Of a DNA stretch of 50,551 nt, positions 32,074 through 39,952 are shown piece after piece; position 1 is the stretch's first letter, and each line of letters starts with the position of its first letter. The notes beneath the pieces were generated by a model. That model was given only the letters and a program-made list of their open reading frames with translations, was not told where the DNA came from and did no database searches. The DNA is from Pseudomonadota bacterium (lineage in GTDB: Bacteria; Myxococcota; Myxococcia; Myxococcales; Myxococcaceae), in contig JAFAAN010000090.1 in NCBI GenBank assembly GCA_023426545.1, positions 1 through 50,551 of the forward strand, written 5' to 3'. The position numbers and the translations under genes are program-made.

Positions 32074-33024
32074 TCAGAAGTTGCCGGCGCGGGCCTCGTC
32101 GAACGGGACGCGGTGGTTCAGGTACGTCTCGGTCAGCGAGTGGGCGCCGCTGAACATGCCCTTCTCGGAGAAGTGGTGGACCTGCGCGCCCTTGCCTGCG
32201 TCGCGGAACAGGTCTCCCGGCGTCCAGCCCTTGCTGCCCTGGCCGAAGATGACGGGCACCGGGTCCTTGTTGTTGACGTAGTGCACGTAATTGGGGCCAT
32301 CCGGGTACGTGGCCGCCGCCGCGCCGAAGGTCTCCACGTTGACGCGGCTGAGCAGCTGCTCCACCTGCGCCTTGGACATCCCGTCTTCGATGCGCAGCCG
32401 GTTGGCGACGTCCTTCAGCGCGCGCGAGGTGATGAGCCCACCGTGGCTGTAGCCCATCACGTGGATGTCACGGCCGGCCTTCAGCTCGGAGTAGACGACG
32501 TCCGACAGCGTGTCCACCGCGGGGTTCTTGCCCTTGTTCAGCTTGTCCTTCGCGGCCTGGATGACGTCCGCGACCATGCCGGAGGTGGCGTTGTGCACGC
32601 CGATGGTGCGCATGCCCGTGTTGTTGGCGAGCGCCTGGAGCTCGCGCGCCTGGCCGTCCTTGTTGGTGGAGATGCCGTTGACGTAGACCACCGTCTTCTG
32701 GGCGTTCGGGTTGTTCGCCGGCACGAAGGCGGGCACCTGGTCCAGCGGCGTGGTCGGCTCGAACGTCTGGCCCCCGGCACCCACCAGCTTGCCGTCGTAC
32801 ACCTTGTCCTTCGCACCCGCCGGCGCGGTGAACACACCGGAGACCGCCTGGGGCTGCACGGAGCGGCTGTCGAAGCCGTCCACCACGGCGGCGCGCTGGG
32901 CGGCCGTACCCGCGACGGTGTTCTGCGCGGCGCGCGTGGAGGACGCGCCACTCTCACGGACGCTGTCAGCGGTGCTACGGGAGGTCTGCGCGATGCTGTT
33001 CCGTCCGCGCTGGATGGTGGTCAT
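32074..33024 (-). CDS. Lipase-like alpha/beta hydrolase with Ser/Thr-rich N-terminus
   Basis: The 316-residue protein has a hydrolase core with KTVVYVNGIST, then the nucleophile elbow VMGYSHGGLI (GxSxG, Ser about 194). Possible acid and His residues lie in VNNKDPVPVIF and GMFSGAHSLTETYL. The first 55 residues are low-complexity Ser/Thr/Ala/Arg and lead into a VDGFDS motif. No classical signal peptide or lipobox is seen. Short DGF(D/E) leaders of this kind recur, to my recollection, on various myxobacterial proteins of unknown localisation. It may be a non-classically exported lipase or esterase. It is monocistronic, with a terminator hairpin after it. Confidence 0.72.
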   Translation of the reverse strand: MTTIQRGRNSIAQTSRSTADSVRESGASSTRAAQNTVAGTAAQRAAVVDGFDSRSVQPQAVSGVFTAPAGAKDKVYDGKLVGAGGQTFEPTTPLDQVPAFVPANNPNAQKTVVYVNGISTNKDGQARELQALANNTGMRTIGVHNATSGMVADVIQAAKDKLNKGKNPAVDTLSDVVYSELKAGRDIHVMGYSHGGLITSRALKDVANRLRIEDGMSKAQVEQLLSRVNVETFGAAAATYPDGPNYVHYVNNKDPVPVIFGQGSKGWTPGDLFRDAGKGAQVHHFSEKGMFSGAHSLTETYLNHRVPFDEARAGNF

Positions 33025-33182
33025 GAGGTGGGGGCTCCTGCGGAATCAGGGGTGTTTCCGCATTGTCCGCGAAAATGACCGAGAGTTTCGTGTCGGTGCA
33101 GATTTCGCACGAAGACATGTGTGTGCCTGTGTCGGATGGCGTCCAGGGACGCCCGGCACCGTGGGCGGGGTTAAGGTGGGGC

Positions 33183-33815
33183 ATGGTCCAGAAAGGTCAG
33201 TTCCTGGAGCGGGCGACGCTCGTCCCGGTGGGACAGGAGGTCATGGAGGGCACCACCCACCGTGGGACTCGGGCGCCCCCGCTGCTCATCATCCCGCCTC
33301 GGCCGGACGAAGGGGGCGGGATGGACCATGTGGTCGCAGCGGAGCTCGTGTGGGCGGCGGCGAGCGCGGGCTTCCCCACGCTGCGCTTCAACCACCGGGG
33401 CGTGGGCGCGAGCCAGGGGCGGCGGGGCAAGGACCTGGAGCTCCTCGCGGACGCGGAGGCCGCCATGCAGGTGCTGCTGGAGAACACCGGCGCGCCGGCG
33501 CTGGCGGTGGCGTCCCTCCATGGCGGGGCCCAGGTGGCCCTGGCGCTCCAGGCGAAGCACGCCACGGTGGGGGGGCTCTGTCTGGTGGCGCCGGCGCTGG
33601 TGGCCCCGGACGTCTTCGCCCGCGTCACGAGCCCGCTCCTGGTGGTGCAGGGGGAGGTGGACACCCGGCTCCCCAGGGCCGCCGTCTCCGCCGCTGTCGC
33701 GCGGGCCGGGGGTGACTTAGAGGTCATCGATGATGCGGACGCCACCTTCCAACGGAACCTTCCCCAGGTCGGCCGCGCCGTCGCGGCCTGGCTGCGGCGG
33801 CTCTCCGGCGGATGA
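33183..33815 (+). CDS. Alpha/beta-hydrolase fold protein lacking the nucleophile Ser
   Basis: The 210-residue protein resembles the COG2945-type alpha/beta hydrolases: LLIIPPRPDEGGGMDHVV, TLRFNHRGVGASQG and LLVVQGEVDTRLP are in the expected places. The nucleophile elbow, normally GFSxGG, reads ASLHGG, so Leu stands where Ser is expected. The terminal His is also not obvious (DDADATFQRNL). It is therefore probably non-catalytic or uses another mechanism. The ATG at 33183 begins the recognisable sequence; the reading from 33063 covers the divergent promoter region. Fold assignment is good; activity is doubtful. Confidence 0.75.
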   Translation: MVQKGQFLERATLVPVGQEVMEGTTHRGTRAPPLLIIPPRPDEGGGMDHVVAAELVWAAASAGFPTLRFNHRGVGASQGRRGKDLELLADAEAAMQVLLENTGAPALAVASLHGGAQVALALQAKHATVGGLCLVAPALVAPDVFARVTSPLLVVQGEVDTRLPRAAVSAAVARAGGDLEVIDDADATFQRNLPQVGRAVAAWLRRLSGG

Positions 33816-33977
33816 CCGATGCAACGCAAGCCTTTGGACTTCTTCACGTTTCTCCGCCCGCTCGCCCTTGCATGCCGGGAGTGGGGGCATCCAGACTGCC
33901 GGAGCAGACCCAATCGTTACGACGTTCGTTCGTAGGGGTCTTCGAGCGGCGTGTTTCGTCTCACAAGGAGCGGCCTG

Positions 33978-35768
33978 ATGCGGAAGGTGCGATGGACCCT
34001 GGGGGGCGCGGCGCTGGTCCTGACGCTGACGGCCGCCTGCGCGTCCTCCTCGCGTGAGCAGGACGCGCCGCCGCCCGTGGATGCGCGGTCGCTCGACTCC
34101 CGGGACGTGGTGCGGGGCGCCATCGTCGTGGACTTCAAGGACGGCACGACGAAGGCGGAGTTCGACGCCTGGGAGGTCGACTGGGGTGTCGACCTGGAGC
34201 TCAACTCCGTCCAGAGCGCCGAGGAGGCCCTCACGGTGGCCGTGGGCGTGGACGACGTCGACGGCGTGCTCGCGCGCATCCGCCAGCACCCGGCGGTCGA
34301 GGCCGCCGAGCCGCTGATGGAGGTCCGCGCCAGCTTCACGCCCAATGACCCGCAGTTCGCGCAGCAGTGGAACCTGCGGATGATCGACATGCCCAGGGCC
34401 TGGGAGCGCAACCGGGGCAAGGGCGTGGTGGTGGCGGTGCTCGACACCGGCATCGCGTACGAGGACCACGACGACTTCAGGCAGGTGCCGGACCTCGAGG
34501 GCGTGAAGTTCGTGAAGGGCTATGACTTCGTCAATGACGACGAGCACGCCAACGACGACCACGGCCACGGTACGCACGTGGCGGGCACCATCGCGCAGGC
34601 CACGAACAACGGGGAGGGCGTGGCGGGCGTGGCCTTCGAGGCGACGCTGATGCCCGTCAAGGTGCTCAACCACTTCGGCGGCGGCAACACGGCGGACATC
34701 GCGGACGCCATCCGCTTCGCGGCGGACAACGGGGCGGACGTCATCAACATGTCCCTGGGCGGTGGCGCCTACTCGCAGGTGATGGCCAGCGCGGTGGAGT
34801 ACGCGCGCAAGAAGGGGGTCACCGTGGTGGCGGCGGCTGGCAATGGCGGCCGGGCCAAGGTGGAGTTCCCGGCGGCCTATCCAGGGGTGGTGGCGGTGTC
34901 GGCGGTGGGGCCCGACGGCACGCTGGCGCCGTACTCGTCCTTCGGCAAGGAGCTGGACATCGCGGCGCCGGGTGGCGACAAGCGCCTCGGCGACCAGGGC
35001 GGCATCCTGCAGAACACCATCGACCCGCGCGACCCGTCGCGCTCCGTCTACGCGTCCTACCAGGGCACCAGCATGGCCGCGCCGCACGTGGCTGCCGTGG
35101 CGGCGATGCTCTATGCGGCGGGGGCCAAGGGGCCGGACGAGGTCGAGAAGGCCCTGTTCGCGGGCGCGAAGAAGACGGCGGACCAGGCCTGGAGCGAGCA
35201 GTACGGCCACGGCGTGCTCAACGCGGAGGCCTCGCTCGCGTCGCTGCGTGGCGGTTCGGCGCAGTGGCCGACGCTGTACTGGGCGCTGGCGCTGCTCGCG
35301 GTGGTGTTGCTGACGCTGCGGAGCCGCGCCCGGCCCGGCTACCTCAACGTGCTGGTGAAGCCGGCCTTCCTCATCCCGTTGCTGCTGTCCACCGTAGGGG
35401 CCTTCTTCCTGCGCGGATGGCTGGGGGGCGCCGAGGGTTCGGCGGGCGACGTGGTGCAGGCGGCGTCGCTGCCCATCCCCGACTGGGAGCGCATCATCTT
35501 CGGCCGGGGCAGGACGGTGAATCCGCTGTTCTACAGCGCGCTCATCCCGTTGCTGCTGTCGCTGCCGGCCATCAAGTGGCGGGGGCTGCGGCCGGCCATG
35601 GGCGGGCTGGCGCTCGGCTTCGCGGGCTTCCTGGGCTATGCGGTGTGGACCGGGGCGCCAGCGCTCGCGTGGCTGCCCTTCGCGTTCCTCGCGAAGCCCT
35701 GGTTGGGGTTCAACACCGTCATCTGCCTCGTCATCGCCCGCGCGATGCTCCAGAAGGAGGACGCATGA
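33978..35768 (+). CDS. Membrane-anchored subtilisin-like serine protease (S8)
   Basis: The 596-residue protein has a signal peptide with a probable lipobox (LTAAC, Cys21), then an I9-like propeptide region (about 45-120). The subtilase domain (about 130-420) has the complete triad Asp156 (VAVLDTG), His197 (HGHGTHVAG) and Ser365 (GTSMAAPH), plus oxyanion Asn289 (AAGNG). After residue 430 come about four hydrophobic segments, an unusual C-terminal membrane domain for a subtilase. The protease would face the periplasm. AAGGAG precedes the ATG at 33978. The stop overlaps the next small gene (ATGA). Predatory myxobacteria encode many exported proteases; this layout suggests envelope housekeeping rather than digestion. 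Confidence 0.9.
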   Translation: MRKVRWTLGGAALVLTLTAACASSSREQDAPPPVDARSLDSRDVVRGAIVVDFKDGTTKAEFDAWEVDWGVDLELNSVQSAEEALTVAVGVDDVDGVLARIRQHPAVEAAEPLMEVRASFTPNDPQFAQQWNLRMIDMPRAWERNRGKGVVVAVLDTGIAYEDHDDFRQVPDLEGVKFVKGYDFVNDDEHANDDHGHGTHVAGTIAQATNNGEGVAGVAFEATLMPVKVLNHFGGGNTADIADAIRFAADNGADVINMSLGGGAYSQVMASAVEYARKKGVTVVAAAGNGGRAKVEFPAAYPGVVAVSAVGPDGTLAPYSSFGKELDIAAPGGDKRLGDQGGILQNTIDPRDPSRSVYASYQGTSMAAPHVAAVAAMLYAAGAKGPDEVEKALFAGAKKTADQAWSEQYGHGVLNAEASLASLRGGSAQWPTLYWALALLAVVLLTLRSRARPGYLNVLVKPAFLIPLLLSTVGAFFLRGWLGGAEGSAGDVVQAASLPIPDWERIIFGRGRTVNPLFYSALIPLLLSLPAIKWRGLRPAMGGLALGFAGFLGYAVWTGAPALAWLPFAFLAKPWLGFNTVICLVIARAMLQKEDA

Positions 35769-35980
35769 GGCTCACCGGCCGCGTCGTCTTTCGCGACATC
35801 GAAACGGGCGTCTGGGTGCTGGAGGGGGATGACGGCACCACGTACCAGCTCGCGGGTGGAGACCGGAAGCTGAAGAAGGACGGGCAGCGCATCGAGGCCG
35901 AGGGCCGCGTGGATGGCGAGACGCTCACCAGCGCGATGGTGGGCCCCGTCTTCCACGTCAGCAGCTACCGCTTCGTCTGA
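35765..35980 (+). CDS. Small beta-barrel-like protein (71 aa), coupled to the subtilase
   Basis: The 71-residue soluble protein reads as a short beta barrel (LTGRVVFRDIETGVWVLEGDD; QRIEAEGRVDGETLT), resembling OB-like DUF5818 proteins. It has no signal peptide or membrane helix. The ATG overlaps the subtilase stop by 4 bp and has GGAGG upstream, so it is surely translated with it. It may be an accessory factor of the protease, but only position supports this. Confidence 0.78.
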   Translation: MRLTGRVVFRDIETGVWVLEGDDGTTYQLAGGDRKLKKDGQRIEAEGRVDGETLTSAMVGPVFHVSSYRFV

Positions 35981-35996
35981 GCAGGGCGCGGAGCCC

Positions 35997-37205
35997 TCAC
36001 GGCTTCAGGCCGGGCGCCGTCTGCAATGCGTGCGCACGGATCTGCCGCTGGCGCTCCTCATAATAGGCCTCCAGGGGAAGCTCGCCGCGGCGCGCGGACC
36101 GGCGGATCGCGCTCAGGGCCTTGCGCTCCGCTTGCAGCGCTGGAGGCGCCGGCTCCTCCAGCGGGGGCAGTGGGTACAGCACGTCATAGAAGTTGAGCGT
36201 CAGTCCCCGCGAGTCTACCGCCACCAGCCCCCCCAGGGAGACCGTCGCCCCCACCACCCAGGGCAGCAGCAGCCTGGGCAGCGAGGGGATGGGGCCGGTT
36301 TCCCGGGCCTCCGCGTCACTCGCGTGCGTGCGGGGGCCCAAGAGGGCCGGGTGCCTGCGCGCGAAGGCAAGCAGGGCGCTCAGCCCCGCCCAACCCGCCG
36401 CCGCCAGGACGAGCACCAGGCGTGGATCCGTCTCCGAGGCGTCGCCCGCCGCGTCGGTGCCCATGGCCTTGGCCACCAGGAACAGCACCGATGACACCAG
36501 GTTGTTGGCCGCGTGAGCGGCGATGCCGGGCCACAGCGAGCCCGTCCGCAGGTAGAGCCACCCGAAGAGCAGCCCCAGCTCGGTGCGCGCCACGAAGCCC
36601 ACCGGGTCCAGATGGAACGCGCTGAACACCACCGCCCCTATCACCAGCGGCGCCATGGAGCGCGAGGGGGTGGCCGCGGCGATGCCTCGCTGGAAGATTC
36701 CCCGGAAGAAGAACTCCTCGCAGATGGGGGCCGCCACCGTCACGCCGGCGAGGATGAGCGCCAGCTCCAGCGGCGTCTGGTCCGCGAACAGCCGTGAGCT
36801 GTCGAACATCCGCGTCAGCCAGTCGGGAGCAATCGACTGGGCCAGGAACTGGAGGGGGACCACGAGCGCGAAGAAGTTCGCCACGCCCAGGAGGAAGCCG
36901 AGGACGGTGGCGCCGCCCGGGGCGGGGAGCAGCCCGGTGTAGACGACGGGGCGCCAGCCCGCGTGACGCAGCATCACCCAGCCCAGCCCCAGGAACACGA
37001 CCACTTCGGTGAACCAGATGCCGAAGGCCGGGTTGGCGAGCTGGACGGTGCTGCCCACGAGGATGAACAGCCCGAGCGCCAGGACCGCGCTCGCCATGGC
37101 CAACCATTGCGGGCTCAGGCCCGGCGTGCGTCCGGAGGGTGGCCCCGGCGGCGGGGGCGGTACGTCGCTGGGGGGGGCGGCTTCCAACGGTCTTTCTCCT
37201 GTCAT
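35997..37205 (-). CDS. CPBP family intramembrane metalloprotease
   Basis: The 402-residue membrane protein carries the three CPBP (Abi/Rce1-like) motifs: EExxxR in PICEEFFFRGIFQRG (about 175-190), FxxxH in FSAFHLDP (about 213) and HxxxN/B in AAHAANNL (about 247). About eight membrane segments are visible, with a Pro-rich cytoplasmic start and a hydrophilic C-terminal tail of about 70 residues. Family members act as CAAX-type or regulatory intramembrane proteases; the substrate here is unknown. The ATG at 37205 is the first after a Pro/Arg shadow stretch. It is 179 bp downstream of plsB in the same direction and convergent with the small protein gene. Confidence 0.9.
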   Translation of the reverse strand: MTGERPLEAAPPSDVPPPPPGPPSGRTPGLSPQWLAMASAVLALGLFILVGSTVQLANPAFGIWFTEVVVFLGLGWVMLRHAGWRPVVYTGLLPAPGGATVLGFLLGVANFFALVVPLQFLAQSIAPDWLTRMFDSSRLFADQTPLELALILAGVTVAAPICEEFFFRGIFQRGIAAATPSRSMAPLVIGAVVFSAFHLDPVGFVARTELGLLFGWLYLRTGSLWPGIAAHAANNLVSSVLFLVAKAMGTDAAGDASETDPRLVLVLAAAGWAGLSALLAFARRHPALLGPRTHASDAEARETGPIPSLPRLLLPWVVGATVSLGGLVAVDSRGLTLNFYDVLYPLPPLEEPAPPALQAERKALSAIRRSARRGELPLEAYYEERQRQIRAHALQTAPGLKP

Positions 37206-37353
37206 GTCCGAACCTTGGCGCCCTGCTCGGGGAGCGTGGCTCCGCGAGCGCTGCGCCTGGGCATCGGGCTGTTCGGTGGAGAGACGGCCGTGCCCCCCCC
37301 GCGCTGCTTGCACTTCCCGTGTTCGAGCGGGAGGAGGCTCCCGGAAGCCAGCC

Positions 37354-37377
37354 CCTGCCCCTGGCCCACGGGGCAGG
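37354..37377 (-). terminator. Possible terminator hairpin after plsB
   Basis: A perfect 8-bp stem CCTGCCCC/GGGGCAGG with an 8-nt loop lies just 3' of the plsB stop on the minus strand. There is no T-tract, so it may only slow polymerase or protect the 3' end. Confidence 0.35.
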
Positions 37378-37384
37378 AGACGCC

Positions 37385-39940
37385 TCAGGCCCGCTTCAGG
37401 TAGCTCCGGATATCATCGACGAGCTGCGCCCGGGTCTCAGGCTCCGCGGCGGCGGGCCCCAGTGACAGCTTCTTGTCGGCCTCGGTGAGCAGCTTCTGAT
37501 CGAGGAGGAACGCCACCGCGTTCTCCAGCGACACCTTGGCCAGCGACTCGGACGCGGTGATGCGGCCGGCGTGGTACTCGGCGCGGCCCGTCTCCAGGGC
37601 CAGCTTGACGAAAGCCCTCCGGTCCTCGGCCACGCCATTGGCCACGTCCTGCAGCGTCAGGGCCGCCAGCAGGTACGCCTCCAGGTAGTCGCGCAGCATG
37701 TCCGCCAGGAACTCCAGGTCCGGGCGGGCATGGGCCTCGGGGGCCACGCGGAGCGTCTCGTTCTCCTCGAGCACCAGCCCCATGCGCTCCAGCCGCTCCA
37801 CCGTCTCCGCGAAGATGGAGTCGAAGGTGGTGCCCACCCGGTAGATGAACTCCACCTTGAAGAGGCGCGACAGGAACAGGGCGCGCTCCTTCACCGCGTC
37901 GTACGGCGCCGGGCTGCCGCTGGCGAGGATGGCGTTGGCCACGAGGCTCCGCGAGGCCACCAGGTTCATCAGCGTGTTCTTGTAGAAGGACATCTCCGGG
38001 CGGCGGGCGTCCTCCACCTGGTAGATGACCTCTCCGCGCGCTTCCTGGGTGCGCACCATCTCATCGGCGATGAAGGTGCGCATCGCGTCCTGGATGGGAC
38101 CGAGCGTCTCCGGGTTGCTGGGCGCGTTGCGCATCTCCACCGACTGGGGAGAGCCCTCCTCCACGGCGATGCGGCGGAGGATGTTGATGCGGTCCGCCAT
38201 CTCCCGCTGCGTGAGGCCGCGGCGGCGGTGGGAGAGCAGGGCGGTGCTCACCAGCGCGTGCGGCGTCACCGTGGAGACCTTGCTGATGCCGTACATCACC
38301 CGGTTGCCCAGCGCGCGCACCAGCCCCTTCTTCTGGTCGTCCGATACGGGCTCGTCGGGGTTGATGCCACGCGCCTTCATGAAGTCGCGCAGGGAGATGG
38401 GCTCGTCGAAGCCCAGGTGGATGCGGCCGTAGCGGGCCGCCAGGACCTTGGGCGTGCTGAGCAGCGCCTTCAGGTCCTCGGGCTTCTTCTCACCGCCCGC
38501 CAGCTCCTTCGAGTAGCTGCTGGACTCGACGACCTTCTCGTAGTCGATGGCCACCGGCACGAAGATGAGGTCGTCGCGCGCCCCTTCGAGCACGGACTCC
38601 ACCTGCCAGGTGAACATGCCCAGCTTGGGCAGCAGCAGCTTGCCGGTGCGCGAGCGGCCACCCTCGGGGAAGAACTCCTGGTGGATGCCGTCATGCACCA
38701 GCTTGCGCACGTAGGCCTTGAAGGACGCGGCGTAGACCTTGTCGCCCTTGAACGAGCGCCGCAGGAAGAAGGCGCCGCAGCGGCGGAAGAAGGTGCCCAG
38801 GGGCCAGAAGGAGAGGTTGGCGCCCGCGGCCACCAGGGGCACCGCGTAGCCCCGGTTCCACAGCACCCAGCTCATCACCAGGTAGTCGACGTGGCTCTTG
38901 TGGCTGGGGCACAGGACGATGGGCGCGCGGCCCGCGGCCTTGAGCGCGCGGTGCAGGCCGGCCTCGTCCACGTGCATGCCGTCATAGATGCGGTTGAACA
39001 CCCACTCCAGCACCGGAGAGGTGAAGGCCAGGGCCGTGGGGCTGGGCCTAGCGGCGATGGCCTCCAGGTTCCGCCGGGCCTCGCGCAGCACGCTCTCGGG
39101 CTTGCGGCCCGACGCGGCGGCGTGCTCCTCCACCACCTTGCGCAGGGCCCGGTCCCGCAGCGTCTCGTCGATGATGCGGGAGGCGGGCTTCACGGGAGGG
39201 CCGAACACGGCCCGCGTCTCGCGCGCCAGGTGGACGTGGAGGCTGCTGCGCACCTTGCGGGCCAGCACCTCGTCCGAGTCACGCGGGTTGTCCGCCACGA
39301 AGCGCTGCAGGTCGATGGGCTCACCCACGCGGAACTGCGCGCGCTTGTAGTTGCGGAAGAACGCTAGCATCGAGTGCAGGAAGCCCGGCGCCTCCGGGCT
39401 CCCGAACACCACGTCCACCCAGGTGGGCTTGAGCCGCGCGGGCCGCTTCTCCCAGACGAACAGCTCGGGCACCAGGTACACGGGCCGGTCGGACTGGCGC
39501 GCCATGGCCACCAGGGCGGGGAAGGGGTCCTCGCGCGTCTCCTTGCCCGACGGGCTGAGCAGGGCGGTGCGGCGCAGGAACACCAGGCCGCTGCCGCCCG
39601 TCTGCCGGGCGTGCTCGAAGCGCTGCACGAAGTCACCGCGCTGTTTCGTCTGCCGCCAGGGTTTGGTGAACCAGGGCCGCAGGTTCACCACGGCGCGCAC
39701 GGGCGGTAGCGCCCGGCGCACCATGGCCCACGTCAGGTAGAGGAAGTTCACCCAGGCGGTGGTGCGCATGACGTGCACCACGAAGCCCCGGGCGTGCAGG
39801 CTCCGGAGCTCGGCCTCGGACTCCGGTGGGAAGTGCACGCTCTCCAGGTAGCGCGTTCCCAGCGCCCGGCCCATGGGGCCGAATTCGTCCTTCAACAAGG
39901 ACGCTCCCTGATTCGCAGACTGTGACAGCGCGGTCTCCAA
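37385..39940 (-). CDS. plsB: Glycerol-3-phosphate acyltransferase PlsB
   Basis: The 851-residue membrane-associated enzyme catalyses the first acylation of sn-glycerol 3-phosphate in phospholipid synthesis. The acyltransferase motifs are in order: block I LCPSHKSHVDYLVMSW (HxxxxD), block II around GAFFLRRSFKGDK, block III FFPEGGRSRTGK and block IV FVPVAIDYEK. Length is close to the long PlsB form (about 800). The long N-terminal region (1-230) has a second, degenerate acyltransferase-like segment (SGLVFLRRTALLSPSG), as in other PlsB proteins. It starts 12 bp after argS in the same direction, suggesting co-transcription. Confidence 0.94.
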   Translation of the reverse strand: METALSQSANQGASLLKDEFGPMGRALGTRYLESVHFPPESEAELRSLHARGFVVHVMRTTAWVNFLYLTWAMVRRALPPVRAVVNLRPWFTKPWRQTKQRGDFVQRFEHARQTGGSGLVFLRRTALLSPSGKETREDPFPALVAMARQSDRPVYLVPELFVWEKRPARLKPTWVDVVFGSPEAPGFLHSMLAFFRNYKRAQFRVGEPIDLQRFVADNPRDSDEVLARKVRSSLHVHLARETRAVFGPPVKPASRIIDETLRDRALRKVVEEHAAASGRKPESVLREARRNLEAIAARPSPTALAFTSPVLEWVFNRIYDGMHVDEAGLHRALKAAGRAPIVLCPSHKSHVDYLVMSWVLWNRGYAVPLVAAGANLSFWPLGTFFRRCGAFFLRRSFKGDKVYAASFKAYVRKLVHDGIHQEFFPEGGRSRTGKLLLPKLGMFTWQVESVLEGARDDLIFVPVAIDYEKVVESSSYSKELAGGEKKPEDLKALLSTPKVLAARYGRIHLGFDEPISLRDFMKARGINPDEPVSDDQKKGLVRALGNRVMYGISKVSTVTPHALVSTALLSHRRRGLTQREMADRINILRRIAVEEGSPQSVEMRNAPSNPETLGPIQDAMRTFIADEMVRTQEARGEVIYQVEDARRPEMSFYKNTLMNLVASRSLVANAILASGSPAPYDAVKERALFLSRLFKVEFIYRVGTTFDSIFAETVERLERMGLVLEENETLRVAPEAHARPDLEFLADMLRDYLEAYLLAALTLQDVANGVAEDRRAFVKLALETGRAEYHAGRITASESLAKVSLENAVAFLLDQKLLTEADKKLSLGPAAAEPETRAQLVDDIRSYLKRA

Positions 39941-39952
39941 GAATGCTCCCGG

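Noticed and set aside
37571..39367. A 598-codon plus-strand open frame opposite plsB
   Set aside because: Antisense of plsB; Val/His/Arg-rich shadow composition and no ribosome binding site.
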